A model generated the notes under the pieces. It did no database searches. It was not told the origin of the DNA and saw only the letters and a program-made list of their open reading frames with translations. From positions 1,984,001 to 2,048,000 of the forward strand of contig NC_021499.1 of assembly GCF_000412695.1 (NCBI RefSeq): DNA of 64,000 nucleotides, given 5' to 3'. Made by a program: the position numbers and the translations under genes. Below are positions 9,183 to 19,675 of the stretch, piece after piece. The stretch's first letter is position 1, and each line of letters starts with the position of its first letter. Source of the DNA: Pseudomonas resinovorans NBRC 106553 (GTDB lineage Bacteria; Pseudomonadota; Gammaproteobacteria; Pseudomonadales; Pseudomonadaceae).

Positions 9183-9202
9183 ACGGGCCCTCGCGGGCCC
9201 GT
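9183..9202 (-). terminator. probable terminator of the MoxR/VWA cluster
   Basis: ACGGGCCC and GGGCCCGT form an eight-base GC-rich stem just past the VWA stop codon at 9206. On the minus strand it is followed by a modest T-rich stretch (TTCTGCTTTG). Confidence 0.55.
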
Positions 9203-9205
9203 TGC

Positions 9206-10384
9206 TCATTTCGACAGGAACTTCATTCCATCTTCCAGCCCCTGCAGGGTCAGGGGGTACATCTGGTCGTTGATCAGCTCGCGGACGATGCCGGTGGAGG
9301 CGGTGTAGTTCCAGGTGTCCTTGGGGTAGGGGTTGATCCAGATGAGCTTCTTGTACTTCTCCATGAAGCGCTTCATCCAGGCGTAGCCCGGTTCCTCGTT
9401 CCAGTGCTCGACGCTGCCGCCGGCCTGGGTGATCTCATAGGGCGCCATGGCGGCGTCGCCGACGAACACCACCTTGTAGTCCGCGCCGTACTTGTGCAGC
9501 AGGTCCAGGGTGGAGGTGCGTTCGCTGGTGCGGCGCAGGTTGTTCTTCCACACGGACTCGTAGACGAAGTTGTGGAAGTAGAAGTACTCGAGGTGCTTGA
9601 ACTCGGTCTTGCAGGCCGAGAACAGCTCTTCGCAGACCTTCACGTGGGCGTCCATGGAGCCGCCGATATCCAGCAGCAGCAGGAGCTTCACGGTGTTGCG
9701 GCGTTCCGGGCGCATCTGGATGTTGAGCAGGCCGGCATCCTTGGCGGTGTGGTCGATGGTGCCTTCCAGGTCCAGCTCTTCCGCCGCGCCCTGGCGGGCG
9801 AACTTGCGCAGGCGGCGCAGGGCCACCTTGATGTTGCGGGTGCCCAGTTCCACCTGGTCGTCGAGGTTCTTGTACTCGCGCTGGTCCCAGACCTTCACGG
9901 CCCGGCCCTGGCGTTTGCCGGCGTCGCCCACGCGGATGCCCTCGGGGTTGAAACCGCCCGAGCCGAAGGGGCTGGTGCCGCCGGTGCCGATCCACTTGTT
10001 GCCGCCGGCATGGCGTTCCTTCTGCTCTTCGAGGCGTTTCTTGAACTCTTCGATCAGCTTGTCCAGGCCACCCAGGGACTGGATCTGCGCACGCTCCTCA
10101 TCGGTGAGCAGGCGTTCGAATTCCTTGCGCAGCCATTCCTCGGGAATCAGCGCCTGGAGGTAGTCGTCGAGTTTCTCCAGGCCCTTGAAGTAGGCGGAGA
10201 AGGCCCGGTCGAACTTGTCGAAATGGCGCTCGTCCTTGACCAGTACCGTGCGGGCGAGGAAGTAGAACTCGTCCATGTCGGCGAACACCACGTTGTGCTT
10301 CAACGCGTTGATCAGGTCCAGCAGCTCGCGTACCGACACCGGCACCTTGGCTGCGCGCATTTCGTTGAACAGGTTGAGCAGCAT
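9206..10384 (-). CDS. CoxE-like VWA domain protein, MoxR partner
   Basis: A 392-residue protein. The N-terminal half is helical with a charged, Gly-rich linker (about 118-165). The C-terminal half is a von Willebrand factor A domain with the MIDAS motif DIGGS at residues 239-243. Such proteins pair with MoxR AAA+ ATPases to remodel or activate other proteins, often metalloenzymes; the client is unknown. It is the last gene of the minus-strand cluster after MoxR and GFA. Confidence 0.87.
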   Translation of the reverse strand: MLLNLFNEMRAAKVPVSVRELLDLINALKHNVVFADMDEFYFLARTVLVKDERHFDKFDRAFSAYFKGLEKLDDYLQALIPEEWLRKEFERLLTDEERAQIQSLGGLDKLIEEFKKRLEEQKERHAGGNKWIGTGGTSPFGSGGFNPEGIRVGDAGKRQGRAVKVWDQREYKNLDDQVELGTRNIKVALRRLRKFARQGAAEELDLEGTIDHTAKDAGLLNIQMRPERRNTVKLLLLLDIGGSMDAHVKVCEELFSACKTEFKHLEYFYFHNFVYESVWKNNLRRTSERTSTLDLLHKYGADYKVVFVGDAAMAPYEITQAGGSVEHWNEEPGYAWMKRFMEKYKKLIWINPYPKDTWNYTASTGIVRELINDQMYPLTLQGLEDGMKFLSK

Positions 10385-10416
10385 GGCTGCACCCTCGTCT
10401 GTTTATCTGTAGGGCC

Positions 10417-10812
10417 TCAGGAGCGGGGCTCCTGGGGCAGGCCGTCGGCGATGGCGTACCAGTCGGCCTTGGATTCCGGGTAGATGTGCTTCTGCGGGAT
10501 CTCGCCCAGGGGCGAGTCCAGGGTGCCCAGGGCGATGGAGACCCACTTGGGATGGGCGCTCTCGCTGTACCACTGGAGCGTGGCGCCACAGCTGCGGCAG
10601 AAGGTCCGGGTCACGCCGGGGGAGGAGTGGTAGCGCACCACCGACTCCTCGCCGGCGGTCCAGCGGAAGCTGCTCCAGCGCACGTTGCCGTAAGTGCCGA
10701 AGGCCGCGCCATGGGCCTTGCGGCACTGGCTGCAATGGCAATGGGTGGCGGCTTCGATAGGGGCGTCGATCCGGTACTTCACCGCGCCGCACAGGCAACT
10801 GCCGTGGTGCAT
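10417..10812 (-). CDS. GFA family protein (glutathione-dependent formaldehyde-activating fold)
   Basis: A 131-residue zinc-binding protein of the GFA/Mss4-like family: CLCGAVKY near the N-terminus, HCHCSQCRKAHGAAF in the middle, and FCRSCGATL later. These cysteines form the two zinc sites. The founding member binds glutathione and formaldehyde, but most members have no proven activity. Unusually it sits between the MoxR ATPase gene and its VWA partner gene, 32 bases before the latter. Confidence 0.88.
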   Translation of the reverse strand: MHHGSCLCGAVKYRIDAPIEAATHCHCSQCRKAHGAAFGTYGNVRWSSFRWTAGEESVVRYHSSPGVTRTFCRSCGATLQWYSESAHPKWVSIALGTLDSPLGEIPQKHIYPESKADWYAIADGLPQEPRS

Positions 10813-10830
10813 GGCTTGTCTCTCCCGTGA

Positions 10831-10855
10831 CCCCTCTCCGCAAGGGAGAGGGGAG
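10831..10855. repeat. CCCCTCTCC...GGAGAGGGG inverted repeat
   Basis: A perfect stem with a GCAA tetraloop-like centre lies between the MoxR stop and the GFA start. A related stem occurs at about 39132-39155 between two ABC transporter genes. It may be an attenuator or mRNA 3'-end stabiliser. Confidence 0.6.
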
Positions 10856-10864
10856 ATAACGCAC

Positions 10865-11710
10865 TCAGCGGCTGGCGCGGCGGCTCATGAAGGCCAGGCG
10901 TTCCAGCAGCTGCACGTCCTGCTCGTTCTTCACCAGGGCACCGGCCAGCGGCGGGATGGCCTTGGTGGGGTCGCGCTCGCGCAGCACGGCTTCGCCGATG
11001 TTGTCGGCCATCAGCAGCTTCAGCCAGTCCACCAGTTCGCTGGTGGAGGGCTTCTTCTTCAGGCCCGGAACCTTGCGCACGTCGAAGAACACGTCGAGCG
11101 CCTCGGACACCAGGTCGGCCTTGATGTTCGGGTAGTGCACGTCGACGATCTTCTGCAGCGTCTCGCGGTCGGGGAAGGCGATGTAGTGGAAGAAGCAGCG
11201 GCGCAGGAAGGCGTCCGGCAGTTCCTTCTCGTTGTTCGAGGTGATGATGATGATCGGGCGCTGCTTGGCCTTGATCGTCTCGTTGGTCTCGTAAACGTAG
11301 AACTCCATCTTGTCGAGTTCTTGCAGCAGGTCGTTGGGGAACTCGATGTCGGCCTTGTCGATCTCGTCGATCAGCAGGATGACGCGCTCTTCCGACTCGA
11401 AGGCCTCCCACAGCTTGCCTTTCTTGATGTAGTTGCGAACGTCGTGGACCTTGTCGGAATCCAGCTGGGAATCGCGCAGACGGCTCACCGCGTCGTACTC
11501 GTACAGGCCCTGGTGCGCCTTGGTGGTGGACTTGATGTGCCAGGTGATCAGCTTGGCGCCGAAGGAGGCGGCCAGTTGCTCGGCCAGCATGGTCTTGCCG
11601 GTACCCGGTTCGCCCTTGACCAGCAGCGGGCGCTGCAGGGTGATGGCGGCGTTCACCGCCAGTTTGAGGTCGTCGGTGGCGACGTAGGACTGGGTGCCTT
11701 CGAACTTCAT
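10865..11710 (-). CDS. MoxR family AAA+ ATPase
   Basis: A 281-residue AAA+ ATPase with Walker A GEPGTGKT at 33-40, Walker B LLIDEID at 112-118, sensor 1 IIITSNNEKELP and an arginine-finger region RRCFFHYI. MoxR ATPases act as cytosolic chaperones together with VWA-domain proteins, and the partner is encoded two genes downstream. First gene of the cluster; its promoter lies in the 219-base divergent spacer shared with cysK. Confidence 0.92.
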   Translation of the reverse strand: MKFEGTQSYVATDDLKLAVNAAITLQRPLLVKGEPGTGKTMLAEQLAASFGAKLITWHIKSTTKAHQGLYEYDAVSRLRDSQLDSDKVHDVRNYIKKGKLWEAFESEERVILLIDEIDKADIEFPNDLLQELDKMEFYVYETNETIKAKQRPIIIITSNNEKELPDAFLRRCFFHYIAFPDRETLQKIVDVHYPNIKADLVSEALDVFFDVRKVPGLKKKPSTSELVDWLKLLMADNIGEAVLRERDPTKAIPPLAGALVKNEQDVQLLERLAFMSRRASR

Positions 11711-11929
11711 CAGGGAATCCTCGGACTTAAGGCGCCGGTTGGAAACCGGACGGTTCAGTATTTGGGAAAAGGCTGACTATAACGCGCGCGCCAGTCGACT
11801 GTGAACGCAGACGCTTCATTCAGTCACTGAATGGCAGGTCAGGCCGCGACTCCGCCCGTGCGGCGCTGGACGCTCCGAAGGCCCAGCCTTAGGCTTGGGA
11901 TCTTTTTCCGCCATGACAAGGATTCCGCC

Positions 11930-12904
11930 ATGAGCCGCATCTTCGCAGACAACTCGCAAGCCATCGGCAACACGCCCCTCGTGCGCATCAACCACCTGGG
12001 CGCGCGGGGTGTGACCATCCTCGCCAAGATCGAGGGCCGCAACCCCGCCTACTCGGTGAAGTGCCGCATCGGCGCCAGCATGATCTGGGACGCGGAAGCC
12101 TCCGGCCGGCTCAAGCCGGGCATGACCCTGGTGGAGCCCACTTCCGGCAACACCGGCATCGGCCTGGCCTTCGTCGCCGCCGCCCGTGGCTACAAGCTGA
12201 TCCTCACCATGCCCGCGTCCATGAGCCTGGAGCGGCGCAAGGTGCTCAAGGCCCTGGGCGCCGAGCTGGTGCTCACCGAACCGGCCAGGGGCATGAAGGG
12301 CGCCATCGACAAGGCCAGCGAGCTGGCGGCGTCCAACCCCGAGCAGTACCTGCTGCTGCAACAGTTCGAGAACCCGGCCAACCCGGCCATCCACGAGAAG
12401 ACCACCGGTCCGGAAATCTGGAACGACACCGATGGCGCGGTGGACGTGCTGGTGGCCGGCGTCGGCACCGGCGGCACCATCACCGGCGTATCCCGCTATA
12501 TCAAGCAGACCTGCGGCAAGCCGATCCTGTCGGTGGCGGTTGAGCCGGTGACGTCGCCGGTGATCAGCCAGACCCTGGCCGGTGAAGAGGTCAAGCCCAG
12601 CCCCCACAAGATCCAGGGCATCGGCGCCGGTTTCGTGCCGAAGAACCTCGACCTGACCATGGTCGACCGCGTCGAGCAATGCACCGACGACGAAGCCAAG
12701 GCCATGGCCCTGCGCCTGATGCGCGAGGAAGGCATCCTCTGCGGTATCTCCTCCGGCGCCGCCCTGGCGGTGGCCGCGCGCCTGTCCGAGCGTCCGGAAA
12801 TGCAGGGCAAGACCATCGTCGTGATCCTGCCCGACTCGGGCGAGCGCTACCTCTCCAGCATGCTCTTCGACGGCCTGTTCACCGAGCAGGAGCTGCAGCA
12901 GTAG
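11930..12904 (+). CDS. cysK: cysteine synthase A (O-acetylserine sulfhydrylase)
   Basis: A 324-residue PLP enzyme converting O-acetylserine and sulfide to cysteine. The PLP lysine is Lys44 in [11 protein letters not shown], a CysK-type motif (CysM has SVKDR). The substrate loop TSGNTGIG is at 71-78 and the phosphate-binding GTGGTITG loop follows. The ATG at 11930 has AAGGA seven bases upstream. Its TAG stop (12902-12904) lies inside the first bases of a palindromic repeat. It is divergent from the MoxR cluster. Confidence 0.95.
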   Translation: MSRIFADNSQAIGNTPLVRINHLGARGVTILAKIEGRNPAYSVKCRIGASMIWDAEASGRLKPGMTLVEPTSGNTGIGLAFVAAARGYKLILTMPASMSLERRKVLKALGAELVLTEPARGMKGAIDKASELAASNPEQYLLLQQFENPANPAIHEKTTGPEIWNDTDGAVDVLVAGVGTGGTITGVSRYIKQTCGKPILSVAVEPVTSPVISQTLAGEEVKPSPHKIQGIGAGFVPKNLDLTMVDRVEQCTDDEAKAMALRLMREEGILCGISSGAALAVAARLSERPEMQGKTIVVILPDSGERYLSSMLFDGLFTEQELQQ

Positions 12905-12992
12905 GTTGGTCCGAGCTTCGCGAGGCCCAACGCTGCGACACCCGACTCGGGCTCTGGCGTTGGGTATCGCTGCGCTCAACGCCAACCTACGG
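12901..12992. repeat. palindromic repeat GTAGGTTGG...CCAACCTAC
   Basis: Inverted ends GTAGGTTGG and CCAACCTAC flank inner arms around GCCCAACG and CGTTGGG. It lies between the convergent cysK and MFS genes and contains both stop codons: TAG at 12902-12904 for cysK and the reverse TAG at 12987-12989 for the MFS gene. It belongs to the GTAGG-type family seen elsewhere in the window. Confidence 0.8.
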
Positions 12993-14657
12993 TTCCGGCG
13001 TGCCGGGAACCGGCTCGTACCTTCCTGATTCATAGCTCACCCCGTGGCGTGTCCTGGGTGGGCCGTCGCCTGCGTGGAGCATGGTCAGGTTGTCGATGAT
13101 CGCCTTGTCGGCGATGGTCAGGCGGTCGAGCATGCGCAGGTGCTGCAGCCAGTTCTCCACCACGAAGACCTCCTGCCACAGCTCGGAATCGCCGGCGTCG
13201 CGGTACAGCGCCCAGCGTTGGGCGCCATTGCGCAGGCGCAGGCGGCGCAGCGGCCGGCTGGCGCGCACGAAATCGCGGGTGCGCTCCTGGGGGATGCGGT
13301 ATTCGATGGTCACCAGCACCGAGCCACGGTCCGGGTTGAAGGCGAACGTGGGCTCGCCGGGAATCGGGCTATCGGCGTGGGCGGTGCTGGCGGCGTCCAG
13401 TTCCGGCAGGCGGCGGGGGTAAAGCACGAAGGCGCAGGCGATCATCAGCAGGCCGGCGCTGAACAACGCACCCTTGACCCCCATGGTCTCGGCCAGGTGG
13501 CCCCAGAGGTAGGAGCCCAGGGCCAGGCCGCCGTAGATGGCGGTCTGGTAGAGCGCCAGGGCGCGGGCCTTGACCCAGTCCGGCACCAGGATCTGCACCG
13601 CCGAGTTGTAGCTGGCCACCGCGGCTATCCAGCAGATGCCACCCAGCAGCAGGGCGGGGAAGATCACCCAGAGGCTGTCCAGGGAACCCAGCGCCACCAT
13701 CACCAGGCCGAACACCAGGCCGGCCAGGCTGATCAGCTTGCTGGTGCCGATCAGCAGGCGCCCGCGATTGACCAGCAGGCTGCCGCAGATGGCGCCGATG
13801 CCCAGCGCGCCGAGCATGTAGCCGTAAACCGCCGCATCGCCGTCGGGGTTGCGGTGCGCCAGCAGCGGCAGCAGGGCCCAGACCGCGCTGGCGGAAATAC
13901 CGAAGGAGAAGGAGCGCAGCATCACCAGGCGAGTAACGCTGGAGTACTGGGTGAAGCGCAGCGCCGCCATCACGCCTTGCAGCAGGCCTTCCGGCGGCAG
14001 CGTGCGGGCCGGCAGGTCGCGCTTCCAGCGCTGGATCGCCCAGATCAGGCCCAGGTAGCACAGGCAGTTGAACAGGAACACCCAGGCCGAGCCCACGGCG
14101 CTGAGCATCAGCCCGCCCAGGGCCGGGCCGGCGGCGCGGGCGACGTTGTAGTTGACGCTGTTGAGCAGCACCGCGTTGCCCACCATGTCCTTGGACACCT
14201 GCTCGCTCACCGCCGCCTGCCAGGCCGGGATGGTGATGGCGCCGCCGATGCTGATCCAGAGAATGGAAACGATCAGCAGGATCGGGTCGAGGTAGCCGAG
14301 AAAGGCGCTGGCGGTGAGGAAGATCGCGCCGGTCAGCTCGAAGCTGAGACCCACCAGCATGATCTTGCGTCGGTCGTGGTTGTCCGCCAGCACCCCGGAG
14401 AGGATCGACAGCAGCACCAGGGGCAGGGCGGAGGCCACCTGGATCATCGCCACCAGCAGGGGACTGGCGTGGGCATCGGTGACCACCCAGGCGGCGGCCA
14501 CCGATTGCGCCCAGGTGCCCAGGTTGGCGAAGAGGTTGGCGATCCAGATGGTGCGGAAGGCCGCGATGGTGAAGGGGCTGAACAGGCCCTTGCGCACCGT
14601 GGCGTCGGGTTCGGTATCGAGGGGGAGATCGTTCTTCGGGGAAACGGACTGGAGCAT
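12987..14657 (-). CDS. EntS-like MFS exporter with C-terminal soluble domain
   Basis: A 556-residue MFS_3/EntS-type transporter. About twelve membrane helices cover residues 30-415 (FRTIWIANLFANLGTWAQS start, the NHDRRKIML loop between helices 2 and 3). They are followed by a soluble segment of about 120 residues with a dimeric ferredoxin-like look (VLVTIEYRIPQERTRDFVRA...), common in this MFS subfamily. Relatives export siderophores or drugs; the substrate is unknown. The stop codon is provided by the palindromic repeat. Divergent from the polyamine-binding protein gene. Confidence 0.85.
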   Translation of the reverse strand: MLQSVSPKNDLPLDTEPDATVRKGLFSPFTIAAFRTIWIANLFANLGTWAQSVAAAWVVTDAHASPLLVAMIQVASALPLVLLSILSGVLADNHDRRKIMLVGLSFELTGAIFLTASAFLGYLDPILLIVSILWISIGGAITIPAWQAAVSEQVSKDMVGNAVLLNSVNYNVARAAGPALGGLMLSAVGSAWVFLFNCLCYLGLIWAIQRWKRDLPARTLPPEGLLQGVMAALRFTQYSSVTRLVMLRSFSFGISASAVWALLPLLAHRNPDGDAAVYGYMLGALGIGAICGSLLVNRGRLLIGTSKLISLAGLVFGLVMVALGSLDSLWVIFPALLLGGICWIAAVASYNSAVQILVPDWVKARALALYQTAIYGGLALGSYLWGHLAETMGVKGALFSAGLLMIACAFVLYPRRLPELDAASTAHADSPIPGEPTFAFNPDRGSVLVTIEYRIPQERTRDFVRASRPLRRLRLRNGAQRWALYRDAGDSELWQEVFVVENWLQHLRMLDRLTIADKAIIDNLTMLHAGDGPPRTRHGVSYESGRYEPVPGTPEP

Positions 14658-14803
14658 CGTGCCATCCTTGCGGTGCGCGGCCCCGGGCGAGCGGGCCGGT
14701 CAAGGCAGAAGTGTAGACCCTCGTCCGGCCCCGGCTTTGCTCCAGGTCAGACTTCCTCGCGGGTCCGCTGGGACTTGCCGTGCATTGTCACTGCCGGTGT
14801 TGA

Positions 14804-15952
<1,149 letters not shown>

Positions 15953-15967
15953 ATCTCCGTCCATATT

Positions 15968-16066
15968 GATGGGTTTCGCGGGCTCAACCCATCCTACGGT
16001 CTGGCAATGTCGGCTTCTGTAGGATGGGTCGGGCGGCGTTCCGCGAGCGAAGCGAAACCCATCGAT
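15968..16066. repeat. pair of GATGGGTTTCGC/GTAGGATGGGT palindromic repeats
   Basis: GATGGGTTTCGC...AACCCATCCTACGG followed by GTAGGATGGGTCGGGCGGCG...GCGAAACCCATCGATGG. The two copies are arranged head to head between the binding-protein gene and the EamA gene. Confidence 0.8.
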
Positions 16067-16072
16067 GGTCCA

Positions 16073-16981
16073 TCACCCCGCCGATTTCGCCCCGGCCGGC
16101 ACCGCCGCCGGCTTCAGCACCAGCCACAGCGCCAGGGCGATCAGCACGCCGCCCTGCAGGTGCGCCATCGACACCGACTCGTCCAGCAGCATCACACCCC
16201 AGAATACGCCGAAGGGCGGGATGAGGAAGGTCACCGTCATGGTCTTCACCGGCCCGACGTTGGCGATCAGGCGGAAGTAGAGGATGTAGGCGAACGAAGT
16301 GCAGATGAAGCCCAGGGCCGCCAGGGCCAGCCAGGTGCCGGGTTTGGCCAGAGGCGCGAGTGGCATGGCGGCCGCGTCCCAGGCGAATGCCGGCAGCAGG
16401 CAGAGGGTGGCGCCGATCTGGCAGCCGAGCGCAACCAGCCCGCTGTCCATGCCGCCCGCCTCGGTGATCCAGCGCTTGGTCATGAAGCCGGCGAAGCCGT
16501 AGCAGGTGGTGGCCACCAGGCAGGCGGCGGCGCCCCACAGCAGCTGGGCGTCGAAGGCCACCGGGCCGGTACGGGTCAGCACCGCCACCCCCGCCAGGCC
16601 CAGCAACACGCCAACGGCCTTGGCGGTGGTCAGTTTCTCGCTGAAGAACAGCGCCCCGATCAGCACCCCCATCAGCGGCGTAGTGGCGTTGAAGATGGCC
16701 GAGTAGCCCGCCGGCAGCACCTGCGCCGCCAGGGCGTACATGGCCGCCGGCACCCCGGAACTGACGATGCCGATCACCAGGGTCTTGCCCAGCTTGCCGC
16801 GGAAATCCCAGTTGCTGCGCAGCACGGCGAGCAGCACCGCGAGCCCCAGGGCCGACAGCAACACCCGCAGAAAGGCCGTGGGCAGCGCGCCGATTTCCGG
16901 CACCAGCATGCGGATGAACAGGAAACTGGCGCCCCAGATGGCGGCAAGGCTCAGCAGGCGGGCGAGGTCGGCGGGCTTCAT
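16073..16981 (-). CDS. EamA (DMT family) transporter
   Basis: A 302-residue protein with ten predicted membrane helices in two EamA repeats. The first starts LARLLSLAAIWGASFLFIRM, the signature AAIWGxSFLF of the drug/metabolite transporter superfamily; the second starts near residue 153. These are small-metabolite exporters with unpredictable substrates. The gene is monocistronic, with palindromic repeats downstream and the porin gene upstream on the same strand. Confidence 0.9.
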   Translation of the reverse strand: MKPADLARLLSLAAIWGASFLFIRMLVPEIGALPTAFLRVLLSALGLAVLLAVLRSNWDFRGKLGKTLVIGIVSSGVPAAMYALAAQVLPAGYSAIFNATTPLMGVLIGALFFSEKLTTAKAVGVLLGLAGVAVLTRTGPVAFDAQLLWGAAACLVATTCYGFAGFMTKRWITEAGGMDSGLVALGCQIGATLCLLPAFAWDAAAMPLAPLAKPGTWLALAALGFICTSFAYILYFRLIANVGPVKTMTVTFLIPPFGVFWGVMLLDESVSMAHLQGGVLIALALWLVLKPAAVPAGAKSAG

Positions 16982-17099
16982 GATGGGCTCCGGGTAGTGG
17001 AGCCGGCACAGTGCGCCGCCGCCGGGGGGCGGCGCAATCTACAACTTGCTTTCAAATTGGCGGCACAGTTCCGGCCATGTGCCGCCACGGGCTCCGGGG

Positions 17100-17831
17100 T
17101 TAGAAGCTTTTGCTCACGCTGGCCACCCAGGTCGCCGTGCAGACATCGGTGAAACCGTAGTTGCTGGCGCACTCGGACTCGGAGAGATTGGTGTCGACGT
17201 AGGACAGGCCCCAGGTGACGCCGACGAAGTCGCGGGTCAGCTTGGCCTCCCATTCGCGGTAGTCGTCGGTGCTCTCGCCACTGTGGGACCAGAACATCGG
17301 GTCCTTGAAGTCCATCCGCCCGTAGCGCAGCTCCAGGCCAACCTCCAGGGGCAGGCGGGTTTCGTAGCCGACATAGCTGTAGAGGCTGTCCTGGTCCTCG
17401 CCGAACAGGGTGGAGGCGTCGTTGGAGTAGTAGGCACCCAGCTTGAATCCGTAGGCGTTGAGCAGGGCGTAGGCCTCGCTCATGTTGAACTGGCTTTCCC
17501 GCGGGTAGGTGTACTTGATGTAGCCGAGATCCAGGCTCACCGCGTCGGTGGCCTGCCAGTACCAGCCGGCGTAGTAGTCCACTTCCTGGCGGGTCTTGAG
17601 GCCGAAGCCGAAGTCCACGTTGGAGGTCCAGGCCCCGGCGTAGAGGCCGCTGCTGTGGGCCAGGGTGGCGCCGGCCTGGGCCGCCGGGTCGTTCTGGGTC
17701 TGGGAGATGCCCCGGGTGCGGTAGTCGCTGGCCAGGTTGAGGTCGACCATCAGGGCGAAGTCGTCGGTCAGTTGCACGGCCTGGCAGGCGAGAGGGGCCA
17801 GGGTGAGGGCGAGGAGCGTGATGCGGCGCAT
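17100..17831 (-). CDS. TorF family putative porin, copy 1 of a duplicated cassette
   Basis: A 243-residue outer-membrane beta-barrel protein (TIGR02001/TorF type). After a signal peptide ending CQAVQ, the mature start LTDDFALMVDLNLASDYRTRGISQTQ is the family hallmark, and it ends in the aromatic SVSKSF expected for outer-membrane insertion. The start at 17831 (MRRITLL) is chosen over the upstream in-frame Met because it begins a proper signal peptide. It lies 101 bases downstream of the amidohydrolase gene. Closely similar to the porin at 20873-21604. Confidence 0.87.
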   Translation of the reverse strand: MRRITLLALTLAPLACQAVQLTDDFALMVDLNLASDYRTRGISQTQNDPAAQAGATLAHSSGLYAGAWTSNVDFGFGLKTRQEVDYYAGWYWQATDAVSLDLGYIKYTYPRESQFNMSEAYALLNAYGFKLGAYYSNDASTLFGEDQDSLYSYVGYETRLPLEVGLELRYGRMDFKDPMFWSHSGESTDDYREWEAKLTRDFVGVTWGLSYVDTNLSESECASNYGFTDVCTATWVASVSKSF

Positions 17832-17854
17832 GGTGTTTCCCGTCGTTGTGGTTG

Positions 17855-17930
17855 TTTTGGCAGATGCGGGCAAGGCTCCGCCCGGCCCCCGCCGTGAGGC
17901 GGGAGCGGGCAGGGAGCGGGTGGTGCTTGT
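17855..17930. repeat. hairpin-rich spacer conserved between the two cassettes
   Basis: A GCAGATGCG...CAAGGCTCCGCCCGGCCCCCGC segment with a GC-rich stem lies between amidohydrolase and porin. The equivalent spacer at 21637-21700 in the second cassette has the same beginning and a differently paired stem. The conserved structure suggests control of porin expression relative to the enzyme. Confidence 0.55.
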
Positions 17931-17932
17931 GT

Positions 17933-19675
17933 TTAGAGGGCGGAGCTGAACACTTCGCGGCCGGCGAAGTAGGTCTTGAGTACGCGGGTTTCGGCCAGGT
18001 CCTTGTCGGCGACGCTGAGCACGTCGCGGTCGAGGATGATGAAGTCGGCCTGCTTGCCCGGGGCCAGGGAACCGATGCGCTGCTCAAGGCCGATGGTGCG
18101 GGCGGCGTTCAGGGTGTAGGCCTGGAGCATGGTCTGGCGATCGATGCGTTCGTCGGCGTTGAGCACGCCCTTCGGCCCTTCGCGGGAGATCGCCTGGTGG
18201 ATGGCCTCCCAGGGGTTGGGCGAGGACACCGGCCAGTCGCTGGCGCCGGCGATGGTCGCACCCTGCTGCAGCAGCGAGTGGGCCGGGTACTGGTAGCGGA
18301 AGGCGAACGCGCTGACGTAGGGCTTGACCATGTCCAGGGTGTAGTCGTCGCCGGCTGCCCAGAGCAGCTGCATCGAGGCGATCACGTCCAGCGGCTTGAA
18401 GCGCGCGAACTCCTTGGGGTTCACCAGTTGCAGGTGGGTGATGGAGTGGGCGATGCCGCTCTGGCGGTCCTTGCGGGCCTGCTCGATGCCGTTGAGGGAT
18501 TCGCGCACCGCACGGTCGCCGATGGCATGGATGTGCACCAGCCAGCCACGGGCATCGGCGGCGCTGACCAGCTCACCGAAGTGTTCGGGTTCGATCAGCA
18601 GTTCGCCGCGTTTCTGCGAGTTGTTGTAGGGGTCGATCAACGCCGCGCTCTGCGCCGGGTATTCCAGCACGCCGTCGGCGAAGACCTTGATGCCCGGCAG
18701 GCTCAGGTTGGGAATGCCCTGGAACTGCTGGCGCACCTTGTCCAGGGTGTCCAGGTCGGCCGGACGGCTTTTCGGGTTGGCCACCAGCAGCGCGGCGACA
18801 TGGGCGTTCAGCTCGCCCTTCTCGGCCAGCGCCTTGTACACCGGCAGCACGCCCACGGTCTTCTCGGTGGGCTTGAGGGCGAACAGCGACTCGCCCGGCG
18901 CGGCGTTGGCCGCCGGGTCCATCCAGGCGGTAATCCCCAGGCTGTTGTTGTATTGCACCGCTTTTTCGCCGGCGCGCAGCAGTTCCTCTGCGCTGGCAGG
19001 CGGGATCACGGCCACCAGGCGGTCCCAGCCGGCGTCCACGGCAAAGCCGTTGGGTTGGCCGTCCTTGCTCACGCCCAGGGTGCCGCGTTCGGCCTCCGGC
19101 AGGCCTTTGATCAGCTTCGCGTCGATGCCGGCGCGGTCCAGCATGGCCTGGTTGGCCCAGCCGGTGTGGTGGTCGCTGCCGCTGAACACCACCGGCACCT
19201 TGGCCCATTCGCCCTGGTTGAATACCCGCTGCAGTTCCTCGGCCTTGCCCCAGTACGCCGAGCTCATGCCGGCGATGTTCAGCACCTCGCCATGGCGGGC
19301 GGTGCCGTCGTCACGCCAGGCGCGCAGGCGCTTTTCCAGTTCCGCCGTTTCCACCACCTCGTCGCCCATGTTGGCCGAGGACATCTCCAGGCCGCCGAAG
19401 ATGGAGTGGGAGTGGGTGTCGATCAGCCCCGGCAGCAGACGCTTGCCGGCCAGGTCGATGACCTGGGTGGAGGCGTCGGCCAGGGCCTTGATCTCGGCGT
19501 CGCTGCCCACCTTGAGAATCTTGCCGTCTTCCACCGCCATCGCCTGTGCCGAGGGCTGGGAAGGATCGGCGGTGTACAGCTTGCCGTTGAGCAGCACCAG
19601 GTCCGGGGCCGCCATGGACTCCATCGAGGAAAAAGCCAGCGCCATGGCCAGCAGGGTGGGTGTGAAACCTTTCAT
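17933..19675 (-). CDS. periplasmic YtcJ/AepA-like metal-dependent amidohydrolase, copy 1
   Basis: A 580-residue amidohydrolase-family-3 enzyme with a signal peptide (MKGFTPTLLAMALAFSSMESMAA). Metal-binding and active-site segments are visible: DTHSHSIFGG, SDHHTGWANQ, HIHAIGDRAV and the C-terminal ASDWPV. Family members hydrolyse C-N bonds of cyclic or N-acyl compounds; the substrate is unknown. It precedes the porin gene and is divergent from a LysR regulator. It has exactly the same length as the paralogue at 21712-23454. Confidence 0.88.
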   Translation of the reverse strand: MKGFTPTLLAMALAFSSMESMAAPDLVLLNGKLYTADPSQPSAQAMAVEDGKILKVGSDAEIKALADASTQVIDLAGKRLLPGLIDTHSHSIFGGLEMSSANMGDEVVETAELEKRLRAWRDDGTARHGEVLNIAGMSSAYWGKAEELQRVFNQGEWAKVPVVFSGSDHHTGWANQAMLDRAGIDAKLIKGLPEAERGTLGVSKDGQPNGFAVDAGWDRLVAVIPPASAEELLRAGEKAVQYNNSLGITAWMDPAANAAPGESLFALKPTEKTVGVLPVYKALAEKGELNAHVAALLVANPKSRPADLDTLDKVRQQFQGIPNLSLPGIKVFADGVLEYPAQSAALIDPYNNSQKRGELLIEPEHFGELVSAADARGWLVHIHAIGDRAVRESLNGIEQARKDRQSGIAHSITHLQLVNPKEFARFKPLDVIASMQLLWAAGDDYTLDMVKPYVSAFAFRYQYPAHSLLQQGATIAGASDWPVSSPNPWEAIHQAISREGPKGVLNADERIDRQTMLQAYTLNAARTIGLEQRIGSLAPGKQADFIILDRDVLSVADKDLAETRVLKTYFAGREVFSSAL

